64,000 nt of DNA from positions 645,308 to 709,307 of the forward strand of contig CAXHTR010000007.1 in NCBI GenBank assembly GCA_964019655.1, read 5' to 3'. The notes beneath the pieces were generated by a model that saw only the letters and a list, made by a program, of their open reading frames with translations, made no database searches and was not told where the DNA came from. Made by a program: the position numbers and the translations under genes. This document shows positions 46,486 through 56,400 of this stretch, piece by piece (position 1 is the stretch's first letter; every line of letters starts with the position of its first letter). The DNA is from Perkinsela sp. pyNocScin1. Lineage: Eukaryota > Euglenozoa > Kinetoplastea > Prokinetoplastida > Perkinselidae.

Positions 46486-47403
46486 CTATCGCCACGAGCA
46501 CTTGGTGTTCTTCTGGGCGACCCTTCCATCAAACAAGTTCCCGTCGAGCTCACAGAGCTCCAGGCCCTCGGGTAGGTCGACTGACAGCACCTTTCCGTGA
46601 AATTGATTCGACTTGAGGTTCAGCACCTTCATCGCGCGTGGGAGCCTCGCCGCGTCGAGCGTCCCCTCGAGCGCATTGTCTGCCATCCAGAGCGAGCGCA
46701 GGCCGACCGGCAGTGCATCGAGCGACACACTGCCTGAAAAACCGTTGGAGCTCACGGCGAGGTCCTTGAGGGCCGTCGGTAGCTTTCGGAGCTCTAATCC
46801 GCCTGTGAACTGATTGTGCCCGAGGTGGAGCCCCGAGAGTGGTGCCGGCAAGAACTCGAGGCTGACTGTTCCACGAAGCCGGTTGTGCTCCAAGTTCAGA
46901 TACGAGAGCTTATCGGGCAGAGCCGTCAGCACAATACTCCCCGAAAACGCATTGAACTGGACATCGAAGAATGAAAGCATTGCAGGCAGCGTCTCGAGCC
47001 CGAGTGGCCCTGAAAAAGCGTTCCCACCAAGGTTGATGGACTTCATGCTTGACGGCAGCGCAATAGTGTCTAGCGACCCAAAGAAGCGCCCGCCGCCCTT
47101 CCCAATAAAATAGCCGCCCATATACAAGTTCAGATAGGCGAGTCGCTGCGGGAGCATACCGAGGCTGAGCGAGCCCTCGGGGTGCGTGCTGACCCACGTG
47201 ATGGACACGACGCGCTCGTCGTCATCGCACTGGACGACGGCCCACGCGCAGACATCTTGATAGGAGCCGTCTTTGCGCTGAAAATATTTGAGACGGCCCT
47301 CGTCAAGAGTACTCACGAGAAGCTCCATGAGGCTCTGGTCGGGCAGCGAGGCTGGGTCAGGCCTGGAAATGGTGGCATCGACAGTAAAAAGCTGTGTGAG
47401 CAT
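46486..47403 (-). CDS. LRR family protein, 305 aa
   Basis: MLTQLFTVDATISRPDPASL, box LPDQSLMELLVSTL, cap DVCAWAVVQCDDDER with both cysteines. The G-R before the box is S-R-P here. Ten regular repeats, GC-rich, and a tail ending NTKCSWR. It is separated from the main array by the housekeeping island, and lies next to eRF3. Confidence 0.85.
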   Translation of the reverse strand: MLTQLFTVDATISRPDPASLPDQSLMELLVSTLDEGRLKYFQRKDGSYQDVCAWAVVQCDDDERVVSITWVSTHPEGSLSLGMLPQRLAYLNLYMGGYFIGKGGGRFFGSLDTIALPSSMKSINLGGNAFSGPLGLETLPAMLSFFDVQFNAFSGSIVLTALPDKLSYLNLEHNRLRGTVSLEFLPAPLSGLHLGHNQFTGGLELRKLPTALKDLAVSSNGFSGSVSLDALPVGLRSLWMADNALEGTLDAARLPRAMKVLNLKSNQFHGKVLSVDLPEGLELCELDGNLFDGRVAQKNTKCSWR

Positions 47404-47535
47404 TTGAATTTATCTTAGATAATTAGCACTGACGTGGAAAATAAAGAATTTTCACAAAATCCCAGTAGATGAGTGCAACGAGTGACAACTTGAGTTACTC
47501 GCAGACTGTACGACTTGATCACACCAATCTCCGAG

Positions 47536-48930
47536 CTAATTCTCCGACTGCTTCTCGTAGATTTTGGTGACAACCCCAAAGGCAATGGTCTTGCCCTCCT
47601 CGCGCAGGTTGAGGCGCCCGAGCTTCTCAAAGTCCTTGTACAGCTCGACGACGACTGGCGCGCCGATCGTCTTCATGCGCACGATGACGCTCTCGCCGTT
47701 GCGCGCGAAGCCCGGGTCCTTGGCGAGCACTTTATTTGTGCGCTTGTCGACCTTGGCGAGAATGCGGTCGAGCACGACCTCGCACTCCGCGTTGTGCAGG
47801 TGGAGCATGCACACGAAGCCGTTCGACACGAGCGGCTTGTCGGAGATCATGACCTGCGCCTGGAAGTAGTTGACGGCCTTGAGCGGCAGCGACGGCTTGC
47901 AGAGCACGAAGCCCGGGTGGATCTCTTCCTCCTCGGACTGCTTGAACTTGATGTGCAAAAAGTCCCCGGGCTCGGCGGCATCGACTTGAAATTCACCGAG
48001 GAGCATCGAGTCCACGACGACCTCGCGCTTCGAGGGCATCACGAGCAGGCGGTCGCCACGCGCGATCTCGCCGGACTCGAGTTTACCATAGACAGTGAGC
48101 TTGCCGTCGTCGCGGTAGTAGCCCTGGACGGGGAAGCGCACGTTCGGGTCGACGGAGCGCTTGACGCCCGCGAGCGCGTCGAGGTAGCCGAGGAGGGACG
48201 GGCCCTTGTAGTACGCGCCCACGAGGTCGGCGGGCACGGGGTCCTTGAGGCCCTGGCCGCTGATGCCGCTGATCGGCATGAAGACGCAGTTCTTGTTCTC
48301 GATATACCCAATCGTCTTGAGGAAGGGAATGAGCTTGGCCTTGATCTCAGCGTAGCGCTCCTGGCTCCAGGCGACGCTGGGGTCGTCGAGCTTATTGATG
48401 GCGACGATGAGGTGGCTCACGCCGCACGTGCGGAGGAGGAGCGCGTGCTCGCGCGTCTGGCCGTTGCCCTCGAAGCCTGTTTCGAACTCGCCGCGGCGGC
48501 TCGAGATGACGAGGATCGCGACGTCGGCTTGGCTCGCGCCGCCGATCATCGAGCTCACGAAGCACTTGTGCCCGGGCGCGTCGAGGATGGTGTAGCGCTT
48601 CGTCTCAGTCTCAAAGTACGCGGAGCCCATCTCGTGCGTCTTGCCGCGGTCGCGCTCGTCTTCGGTGACGTCCATGACGTACGCGAACTCCCAGCCGTCG
48701 CGGTGCTTGCGGACGGCCTCGCGCTTGTTCTTGTCCATCGTGCGCTCATCGACGTTACCAGTGAGGAACAAAATGTGGCCGCTGCACGTGCTCTTGCCAG
48801 CGTCGACGTGGCCGCAGAAGACGATGTTGAGGTGCGGGCGTGGGTCGCGCTGGAATTTCGGGGCCGCGGGTGTCGCCGGGGAGCTGAGAGAGAGCTCGTC
48901 CATGGCCTGGACTGCTTCCGCGTCTGTCAT
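47536..48930 (-). CDS. eRF3: Eukaryotic peptide chain release factor GTPase eRF3
   Basis: The GTPase that works with eRF1 in translation termination. The start at 48930 (MTDAEAVQAMDELSL) is preferred; 24 residues upstream are open. GTPase motifs: G1 GHVDAGKST, G2/switch I ERDRGKTHEMG (the eRF3 signature G-K-T-x-E-x-G, not the eEF1A form), G3 DAPGHK, G4 NKLD. Domains 2 and 3 follow, closing on LREEGKTIAFGVVTKIYEK. Only about 30 residues precede the GTPase domain, so there is no long N/M region such as binds poly(A)-binding protein or forms prions in yeast. Strongly GC-rich. Confidence 0.93.
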   Translation of the reverse strand: MTDAEAVQAMDELSLSSPATPAAPKFQRDPRPHLNIVFCGHVDAGKSTCSGHILFLTGNVDERTMDKNKREAVRKHRDGWEFAYVMDVTEDERDRGKTHEMGSAYFETETKRYTILDAPGHKCFVSSMIGGASQADVAILVISSRRGEFETGFEGNGQTREHALLLRTCGVSHLIVAINKLDDPSVAWSQERYAEIKAKLIPFLKTIGYIENKNCVFMPISGISGQGLKDPVPADLVGAYYKGPSLLGYLDALAGVKRSVDPNVRFPVQGYYRDDGKLTVYGKLESGEIARGDRLLVMPSKREVVVDSMLLGEFQVDAAEPGDFLHIKFKQSEEEEIHPGFVLCKPSLPLKAVNYFQAQVMISDKPLVSNGFVCMLHLHNAECEVVLDRILAKVDKRTNKVLAKDPGFARNGESVIVRMKTIGAPVVVELYKDFEKLGRLNLREEGKTIAFGVVTKIYEKQSEN

Positions 48931-49076
48931 TCGCGTAAGGGAAAAATTGAAAATGTCAAAAAATTGTATTTTTTTTGTGAAAGACGTGCCATCACCACTC
49001 ACTGGCGTTCAAAACTCAGAAATATACATGTAAATGATGAAACAGCGGTGTGCCATCAGAGGCATCTTGGCGCCCC

Positions 49077-49694
49077 TTACGCTTGCTTCGCGCTGTCCGC
49101 TGGAATCGTCCAGAGCACGATGTTCTGGAGGACTGGGTACGATAAGATAAGGCCGAGGACGATGCGCTCCTTATCTGTGTACAAAGTGCTGAGTCGGTAC
49201 AGGTCGGCGACGTCTCTGACGCCGCTACAGAGGACGAGCATTGTGCAGGCAGCGAGAATAGCCCCGCTGATGGTCGAGGCGGTGCCGGTCACCCTGCGCA
49301 GTTTGTGTGCAAGCGAGTCGCTGAGGATCGTCGATGCCCAGAAGAGCGTGCTGATGGCGGCGCTGATCGTCATGAGGACATTGAGGGCGAAGAACCAGCC
49401 GGGCGGCTGGCTGATGAGCTGTGTGAGCACCGGGTTGTTCTTCTCGAGCAGGCGCTGCATGTGGGTGGCGCCGAAGCCCGTGAAGGCGCGCACGCGCGTG
49501 TACGTGTCCTCGTGGAGCTGGCAGAAGCTCTCGCACTGCTCGCGCATCGGCGTGCCGATGCGGCAGGCTTTGGTGCAGTACGTCGGCCACTGGAGGGAGA
49601 CCGGGATGGTGATGTTGAGCGTCACGAAGACGAGCACGGCGAGGAGGGAGAGGGTGTACGCGAAATGCAGGAGCGACTGGAGAAAAGTTGTCAT
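49077..49694 (-). CDS. Hypothetical four-pass membrane protein, 205 aa
   Basis: Not recognised. Four hydrophobic segments: about residues 8-35 (LLHFAYTLSLLAVLVFVTLN), 100-124 (WFFALNVLMTISAAISTLF), 140-160 (TISGAILAACTMLVLC) and 178-198 (IVLGLILSYPVLQNIVLWTI). A hydrophilic loop with three cysteines (TKACRIGTPMREQCESFC) lies between the first two, so the layout recalls tetraspanin- or clarin-like proteins, but no C-C-G motif is present. GC-rich, upstream of eRF3 in the same direction. Confidence 0.65.
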   Translation of the reverse strand: MTTFLQSLLHFAYTLSLLAVLVFVTLNITIPVSLQWPTYCTKACRIGTPMREQCESFCQLHEDTYTRVRAFTGFGATHMQRLLEKNNPVLTQLISQPPGWFFALNVLMTISAAISTLFWASTILSDSLAHKLRRVTGTASTISGAILAACTMLVLCSGVRDVADLYRLSTLYTDKERIVLGLILSYPVLQNIVLWTIPADSAKQA

Positions 49695-49764
49695 TTACGG
49701 AGGAGAAAACTGCATGAAATGTGTATGTATTGCGGTTTGAAAGAGAATCACTCATCAAAAAAAA

Positions 49765-50715
49765 TTAGGAAAACACCTGTGAGATGCACATATCGCTCTT
49801 CAGCGTACAATGCACAGCGAAAGCTTCCCCGAATGTTTGTAGGTGGAGGTAGGGATCCATAGTTTGAATATCTTTGGTCCTTCTTGCACTAGTCGGCACT
49901 TGAAAACATTGAACATCGATGTGAAGCCATCGGAGCCTTTTCTTGCTTGTCTGCAGCAGACGAGCGCTCCGAATGATCTTCAGCCAGTCTGACTGTATCT
50001 CGCCCTTGGATGATCTTCCATTTTCATCTATGAATTCCCAGTTGATGTCCACGATTGCGCCAAATTCGGCGTGCTGCTTGAGGCGTGGAGTTTCAAGGCA
50101 GTACACAGCGTAAGCAAGGTGCTCAATACCAAACGAATCTCCACTGAAGCACGCAAGACCTTTTTGCTTCAAATATGTTTCTGCATAGCTCTGTGCAAGT
50201 GAATGCATCATGTGTGAGCGGCTTTGGTGTGACTTTTGTACCTTGGAGATGCAGTGCCGTGCGATGGCATACCGAATGTACCTAAGATGGGGTCGCGCAA
50301 GGAATGTGCACTCTTCGAGGAAAAACATCTGAATAGCCTTCGCGAAGTCTAATCCTATTTGGAACTCATACTGATGTGCTTTGCGGCTGTACATAAGTGA
50401 GATGCGCAGAAACCCATCCCTTTCTTTTGATACTTGTGAACCTCCATCATTTTGGCGATCATCTCGAGCGAACGGGTACACGGCACAGAACTGATGAAAG
50501 TCCATGCGCTGGCACGCACGGAGGACCTTTCCACGTGGAACAAAGCATAACGCACGCATGAGCTCTGTGAGGACCACCATGCATTGATTCTTCAATGGCG
50601 AAGGCTCACAGCTGTCTTTACTAAAAGAACTCCATGGGATCGGAATAATGATCTGGACCTTTGCTGCTGAGAGCGAAAGTGTGAACGGAAACCTTTCTTG
50701 TCTCAACTCCTCCAT
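49765..50715 (-). CDS. Hypothetical protein, 316 aa
   Basis: Not recognised. A soluble-looking protein with no leader or membrane segment. It is mixed in charge, with many histidines and cysteines scattered (CQRMDFHQFCAVYPFARDD; FFLEECTFLARPHLRYIRYA; AYAVYCLETPRLKQHAEFG). It is AT-richer than its neighbours eRF3 and the membrane protein and closer in composition to the ArdC-N-repeat genes. No repeat structure was found. Intact open frame, ATG at 50715. Confidence 0.55.
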   Translation of the reverse strand: MEELRQERFPFTLSLSAAKVQIIIPIPWSSFSKDSCEPSPLKNQCMVVLTELMRALCFVPRGKVLRACQRMDFHQFCAVYPFARDDRQNDGGSQVSKERDGFLRISLMYSRKAHQYEFQIGLDFAKAIQMFFLEECTFLARPHLRYIRYAIARHCISKVQKSHQSRSHMMHSLAQSYAETYLKQKGLACFSGDSFGIEHLAYAVYCLETPRLKQHAEFGAIVDINWEFIDENGRSSKGEIQSDWLKIIRSARLLQTSKKRLRWLHIDVQCFQVPTSARRTKDIQTMDPYLHLQTFGEAFAVHCTLKSDMCISQVFS

Positions 50716-50832
50716 GCGCTGACTATGGCTATATAATTATCATTCTCGAGTCATTGTCTCTTTCGTATATAACAGGTCGAAAAACCCAAATGATGCTGCT
50801 GCGCCAAATGCTTATGAAATATTATTCAGGGG

Positions 50833-51351
50833 CTACTCCTCAAGAAACCAAATAACACGCTTCTGATCTTCAGGATCATCGAAAGTTATGTCGTCACGCG
50901 GGTACGCACATTCGCTGAGGTCCAGCAACAGCTCGCTGTCTGGCAGCTTTCCGACATGAATCGGCACGTACGCGATGCCGGCTTCCATGACCTGGAAATT
51001 GATCAATGATGCTGGTAAGTGCTGAATATTGACAATACCCGATATTTGATTGTGTGCGATGTAAAAATCCTGGAGATTCGGCGGCAGGTTGCCACAGTCG
51101 ACTGTCCCAGTGAAAAAGCACGCGCCGATGAGGACATGCAGCATGGAACGCGGGAGGTTGCTCGTGTCGATGCTGCCGTACAACGCTGATTGGCTCAGCG
51201 TGAGGACATGAATTTGCGCGGGCAAATACTGAAAGTCGATGACGCCGTGCCAGTTGGTGATCCACATGATCTCGATGGATTACTGGTCAGTGAGCATAGA
51301 TACATTCATGCGGCCAGCAGCCGGGTGGTCAGTGCAGAGGAATGTCAGCAT
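50833..51351 (-). pseudogene. LRR family pseudogene: in-frame TAA and missing cap
   Basis: Family-type start at 51351 (MLTFLCTDHPAAGRMNVSML), then T-D-Q and TAA at 51282-51280 in the box where relatives have Q-A/Q-S-M-E. The frame resumes with S-I-E-I but jumps straight to TNWHGVIDFQYLPAQIH: about 45 residues holding the cysteine cap are missing, relative to intact genes. About four repeats and a diverged tail (CAYPRDDITFDDPEDQ) follow. It is the last LRR locus of the window. Confidence 0.8.
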
Positions 51352-51473
51352 TTGAATTTTGAGACAGCATAATTTTGAGAAAACGCTTTTTTTCAGTGAC
51401 TTATCACTGAGAAACACACCAACATGGTTCACAAGCGCAATCTTGTTCTATCTTGTTCTTCGCAGACACAGTG

Positions 51474-53306
51474 TTATTCCCCATGCACCATCGCCAGAAT
51501 ATCAGCGAGCGTCGAGTCGTCTTCTTCCGCTTCCTGCGTCGTCTCCTTTACCTCTTCAGCCCCCTTCTTCTGAACCTTTGGCTTTACTTCCTCTGCTACT
51601 TCAGTCCGCTCGCGCTTCTCGACGGGTTTGACATCCACTGGCTTGACAGAGCTGCTCAGCTCGGCCTGCAGCGAGGCAGCCGTCTCGAGCTGCTCTTTCG
51701 TGCGCTGTGGCAGCGGGCCCTTGCGCTCGAGCGCGCGCTGGATCTCTTTGAAATCCTTGAGCTGCTTCTCGAGGTCTTTTTTCTCCTCGGCCTTGATAAC
51801 AACTGTCGGCAGGTCCGCGTCACGCACGACCTGGAGCTTCGGCTCGTTCACCTTCTCGAGCGGGTAGTTGGCGTTCTTCATCATAAAGCTGATCGCCTCC
51901 TTGAACTCGAGCACGCCCTGCCGGAGGTCGACCTGGCCCGTCGAGAAGTCGCCATCTATCCCGATGAAAAACGCGCTCTCCGTCGCGCACTCGGCGTCCC
52001 GCGACGCCATGACGTGGAAGCACCGCGGCAGGAGGTGGCACGCGACGTCGGGGTTGCAGCGCTCGAGCCCGCGCAGCAGGACGCCGAGACGACTCTCGAC
52101 CGCCGACGAGTAGCTCTCGAAGATCGTCGTGTCTTTGACTGACACCGAAACGCGCAGAAAGTACTTGAAGCGCACGAAGAACTCCGTCGGGACGCAGAGC
52201 GCCGCGAACGCCTCGCGGAATTTTTCGGAAGATGGACTCTCGCCGTCTGCGCACATGCAATGGACGAATTTTATGATAGAATTGCCCCGCGCGAACTCCT
52301 CGCATATAACTCGCAGCGATGACTTTGTGACCTGCGCGCACGTGTTCTGGTAGGGCAGCGCCGGGGTGATCACCGGGAAGATGTGCGTGGCGTCGCGCGG
52401 CTTCTTGGAGCTGTCCCAGCTCAGCTGCTGCATGTCGGCGTCGGGCACGTGGAGGTCCGCAGTCAGAAAGATCGGCTGGTTCTTCCGCGCCTCCAGATCT
52501 GTACTGAACCAGCTCGCGTACATTGTGAAAAACTTGCCGAGGAGCGTGAAGCCAGTGGCGTTGGGGTAGAGCTGGCACGCGCGGGCGACGAGGACTGCGA
52601 GGGCGACACCACCCATGTAGCTCATGCGGCTGCTGTAGATGCCGCGGGCGCGCGCCCACGCCTTGACGCCACGCAGGCACTCGCGGAAGGTTTGGATCTT
52701 GGGGACAAAGCGCAGAACCTTGTCGGCGACAGCCGGGCCCGAGAGTGTGCGGATGGTGGTGGGGTCGAGCCCGCGCAGGACAGCGGGGTCGAAGATGTCA
52801 ATGCGGCGGTCCACGCTGTTGCGGTTCAGCGAGGCGAGCTGCAAGTCGAGGTCGATGCCTTGAAACGTGAGCGAGATGATCGGCTGGCGCGCGCTCGGCG
52901 TGCGGTGGATCTCTGTGATGTCAGCCTGCTTGCACAGGACGGCGTAAAAGTTGTCGAAGAAGTCGGCAGTGGTAATAAAACGCGGCGCGACGAGGATGAC
53001 GTCTATATCATCGCCTGTGCCGTGGACGCCCATGCGGTAACTTCCTGAGGTGAAAATGCGGCCACCAGCCTCGGCGGCAATGATGCCGCCCCAGCCCTTG
53101 TTCATCGCCTCCTGGCGGATCCAGTCCTTGAGGAGCTGGTCGACGCGGACGAGGACGGCCTCACGCGTCTTCGCGTCGGCCTCGGTCGCCATGGTGTGGC
53201 GGATGTTGTCGAGGTAGAGGGCGTTCATCGCCACGTCCCGAGCGGTGGGTGCGGCCTTGGAGAGCACTTGCGTGTTTGGCTGTGGGGTAAAGGCTGTCGA
53301 GCTCAT
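51474..53306 (-). CDS. Poly(A) polymerase (canonical nuclear type)
   Basis: Adds poly(A) tails to pre-mRNA 3' ends in the nucleus. Seen: the nucleotidyltransferase core GGRIFTSGSYRMGVHGTGDD with catalytic D-x-D in GDDIDVILV, the third aspartate in GIDLDLQLA, then the central PAP domain (LRGVKAWARARGIYSSRMSY; GGVALAVLVARACQLYPNA) and the RNA-binding domain (residues 370-480). The last 110 residues are K/E-rich and repetitive (VDVKPVEKRERTEVAEE), like the regulatory tails of other PAPs. 610 aa, GC-rich. Kinetoplastids also have mitochondrial poly(A) polymerases, but those are of the non-canonical class. Confidence 0.93.
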   Translation of the reverse strand: MSSTAFTPQPNTQVLSKAAPTARDVAMNALYLDNIRHTMATEADAKTREAVLVRVDQLLKDWIRQEAMNKGWGGIIAAEAGGRIFTSGSYRMGVHGTGDDIDVILVAPRFITTADFFDNFYAVLCKQADITEIHRTPSARQPIISLTFQGIDLDLQLASLNRNSVDRRIDIFDPAVLRGLDPTTIRTLSGPAVADKVLRFVPKIQTFRECLRGVKAWARARGIYSSRMSYMGGVALAVLVARACQLYPNATGFTLLGKFFTMYASWFSTDLEARKNQPIFLTADLHVPDADMQQLSWDSSKKPRDATHIFPVITPALPYQNTCAQVTKSSLRVICEEFARGNSIIKFVHCMCADGESPSSEKFREAFAALCVPTEFFVRFKYFLRVSVSVKDTTIFESYSSAVESRLGVLLRGLERCNPDVACHLLPRCFHVMASRDAECATESAFFIGIDGDFSTGQVDLRQGVLEFKEAISFMMKNANYPLEKVNEPKLQVVRDADLPTVVIKAEEKKDLEKQLKDFKEIQRALERKGPLPQRTKEQLETAASLQAELSSSVKPVDVKPVEKRERTEVAEEVKPKVQKKGAEEVKETTQEAEEDDSTLADILAMVHGE

Positions 53307-53422
53307 GACATTGGACTTGATTTAAGTAAACAAATGAAAATATACAGAAAATATTCGCAAATACGCAGATTTTTCTTTTTGCTTATGCACAAGCAATCTT
53401 GTCCCCTACATCTGCACGGGCG

Positions 53423-56400
53423 CTACTGCTTCATTTCACCCGGCCGCCGAATGACACGCACATTGTACAGCGGTGGGTTCGAGCGCTGCTTGATGATCTC
53501 AAAGTGGCTCGGGAAGCTCCGGATAAAGTCCAAAAAGCCCCCGTACGTCGCCCGAATAATCCGGTTGGTGTTCGATGGAAGCACATTGCCGATCGCCGAG
53601 GCGTCGACGGACATTGTCGCAGTGAGATCGTTGCCACAGAGCACTTTGATGACATTGTAGGTGTTCTCGAGGGCTTCTTTTTTGACGTCGCCGTGCTCTT
53701 CGAACTCAAAGTCGTCGAGTGAGATGCCGCCGGACTGCGTGCTCTGCCACCTTTTGCGGAGCTCGCCGCTCAGCGTGTCGCGCTGCAGGCCGTAGCGCAG
53801 CCGCAGCCGCTTCGCGAGGTGCTGCTTCTGGAGCTTCTGGTAGTCTGTGTCCTTCTCGGATGGTCTGTCCTCCGGCTTCAGCCCATCATCTTTCTCCGAG
53901 GGAGGTCCGACAGTCACATAGACGCAGCGCGATATAACGTCAAAAATCTCATCGTTATTCATCGCCTTTTTGATCGTCACTGGGACTTCTTTAATGTAAT
54001 CTGCGAACGTTATCGAGATATCGGAAGCGGCCGCGTCCTTTTTCGCTTCGAGATGCATCACGTGCTTGACGTTGAGCGCATTGATCGCGTACATGACGAG
54101 CGCCCAGTTGCGCCGGCCCTCGGCGAGGGCGACGAGCCGCTGGTTTCGCCGAATTTTGTACTTCACGGGCGCATCTACCTCACTCTTGAAGCTATCTGAG
54201 ATCTCAACGCGAATGACATCGGGGTACGCCTTGAGAATGGGCAGCTCTTTCTCGTCTGTGATGAACGCGCGGAGGTCCGGGTGCGTCCGGCCGCGGAGCT
54301 CGTCCATGCTCCGGACCTTGCCAGTCGGCGGGAGCAGGCGGCAGATCTGCGCGACCCAGCGCCGCTCGACGTCGAGCGAAACAGTCTTGAAAACGGGCTT
54401 TCGCGACCTATCGATCGGTATCTCGAGGTCGGTGTGCCGCACGATGTGGGGCCAGCGCGCCTTCTTGCTCGGCTGCGTCTCGAGCATTGTGGGGTGCCGC
54501 TTGAGCAGGTGTGTGCTCATTGCGATGAACTTGAGGCGCCGCGGCAGCTGGTGCTCGAGGTCTGTGTCGCGAATGAGGCTGAATGGCGGCATGGAGAAGA
54601 CGAGCACGCTGCCCTCGTCCGACGGCGGCGGGATCGGGAAGCTGTATTCCATTGGGTTGAGCAGTGAGTCTGATGACCGATATGGGTTATCCTTGTAGTC
54701 GTACTCCATGTTCCGCATCGACTTTTGGTACTCGTCTTTTGCGCCCTGCAGGGCCTTGGGGCGGCCCAGCCACATGCCGGCATCGTCGACGCGGCACGAA
54801 ATCTCGTCTGCATAGTATTCAAAAAAGTCTTTAAGGTTTGGTGGCAGCACTTGCACGGCGTCGCTGTCCATGAGCTTGTGAATGACTGTGTTGACCTTGG
54901 CCTCGCCGGTCGTGGGCAGGCAGTCGACGATGTGCTTGATGAGGGTCAGCTCGTCGTTATACTTGTTGACATCGGAGTTGAGGCCGCGGATCTTGTCGAG
55001 GGCGCGCCGCTCCGCCTTGCGCTCGGGAATTACCTCGGAAATATGGTAGAGGAACTCGGCGATGGCCGAGCGCCGCAGCGGCTTGTACTTGACCATCTTG
55101 CGCTTCAGCTCCTGGACCTTTTTCGGGTTGGCGTGCATCCACTCGATGGTCTTAAAGTTGACGTCGTCGTCGGTGATCGCCTCGCTCGGCTGCATAGCGT
55201 ACAGTGAGACAACCGTGTTCGAAACCTCTTTCACAAAGCCCTTCTTGTCGTGCATCTTGAAGGTGACGTCCGCGGCGGTGTCAGACTCGCCCTTCAACTT
55301 CAGAAGCGCGTCCTCGGGCACGCTGACCATGGCGCTGTCGTCGCTCACCGTAAAATAGTCTGGGTGCTTGAGGAAGAAGCCCTCGAGGTTTTTTGGGATC
55401 TCGCGTGCCTCTTCTTTGGAAAGCGCGAGAGGGATATCCTCGATCAGGCACCCACCTGCAGCCCTGCCGAGGTCTGCGACGACACCCACGAGGAGTCGGA
55501 GGACTCGCTTAATGTTCGCTTCGATTCTCGCATCATCCGTGAGCTTTGCCCTCTCTTTCCGGGGGCCTAATCTGCTGCGGACGAGCGTTCCCTCGCCGGG
55601 GACTGTCGTGCGCTTTCCTGTGCCGCCCACGCGAACATCGAAGAAGTAGGGGTACTGCGTGATGAGCTCTTCAGGCGGCGTATCATTGTTATTGAGATCG
55701 GCAAGGACCCGCGGCGGCAGCTGCCCGAGCGCCCGCGGGAGCGGCATGAAGTCGCCGGGGATGGCGAAGGCCAGGCGGAGGATGAGCTCGATGTCGTGCG
55801 TGAACTGCTTGATGGGCGGTATCTCCAGGGGTGCTCCATCTGGTTTGCGCTGTGCCTTGTGTGCCAGGTAGAACTCGGGCGGGTCGACCTCGCGGCGGCG
55901 AATGATGATGTCGAAGGGGCGCATGTACTGCTCACGCTTGTCCTCTGGGGCGTACAGCTTGGGGTCGAGCGACACAATGTCAAAGTCAAAGTACGACCTG
56001 AGGTGGAGCGCGACGCGCAGGAAGTGCTTTTTATTGGACAAATCGATGCAGTGGCCCTTGATGCAGTCCTCGAGCGCAGAAACACGCACCCACTCTTTCG
56101 GGACGTTCTCCCAGAGATTTGTGAATATCTCAGGTATGTCCAGCGAGAGCCCCGCGTGGTCCTGTGCTGTTTCTGCGGATGTCGGAGACGTCTTTGAGTC
56201 GTCTTTCACAATCTCATGCACCATTTCGACCCTGGACACCATATACTTGCCCCGCATCGTGTCGAAATTCACGTTCACCCCTGGGTGGTTCGCAAGCTTC
56301 TTTCCAACGTTTGCTGGCCAGGCATCAGCGTACTCCCGAACGAGCTCCTGCGCGTATGTCAGCTCCACTGCAGAGCCGTTGGCCGGCAGCGCATTTCGGA

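Larger units (their letters stand above)
1..51351. other. Leucine-rich repeat (LRR) multigene array, 26 loci
   Basis: Family entry; individual genes are listed below. The shared plan is: (1) a 10-25 residue hydrophobic leader often ending in A-D or T-D; (2) a box close to GRLDxxxLSxQxxMELLV; (3) a stretch with F-x-D-x-x-G-x-F/Y; (4) in most members E/D-W-x-G-V-x-C-D; (5) 5-15 repeats of 23 residues, LPxxLxxLxLxxN then xFxGxIDLxx. The W-x-G-V-x-C box recalls the N-terminal cap (LRRNT) of extracellular LRR proteins, so secretion or surface display is likely but inferred. No transmembrane segment or GPI-like tail is evident at the C-termini. Twenty-five loci are on the minus strand and one on the plus strand. 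Five loci are damaged or truncated. I do not know a named family that matches exactly; Leishmania surface LRR proteins (PSA/PPG) have a different repeat consensus. Confidence 0.85.

Noticed and set aside
47515-49740. 741-codon open frame on the plus strand opposite eRF3
   Set aside because: It is a GC-rich antisense shadow of eRF3 and the membrane-protein gene; the translation is a low-complexity mix of D, E, A, R and V with no domain. The same applies to the long plus-strand frames opposite eEF2 (58501-59706), bS18m (15719-16348) and poly(A) polymerase (52383-53048).
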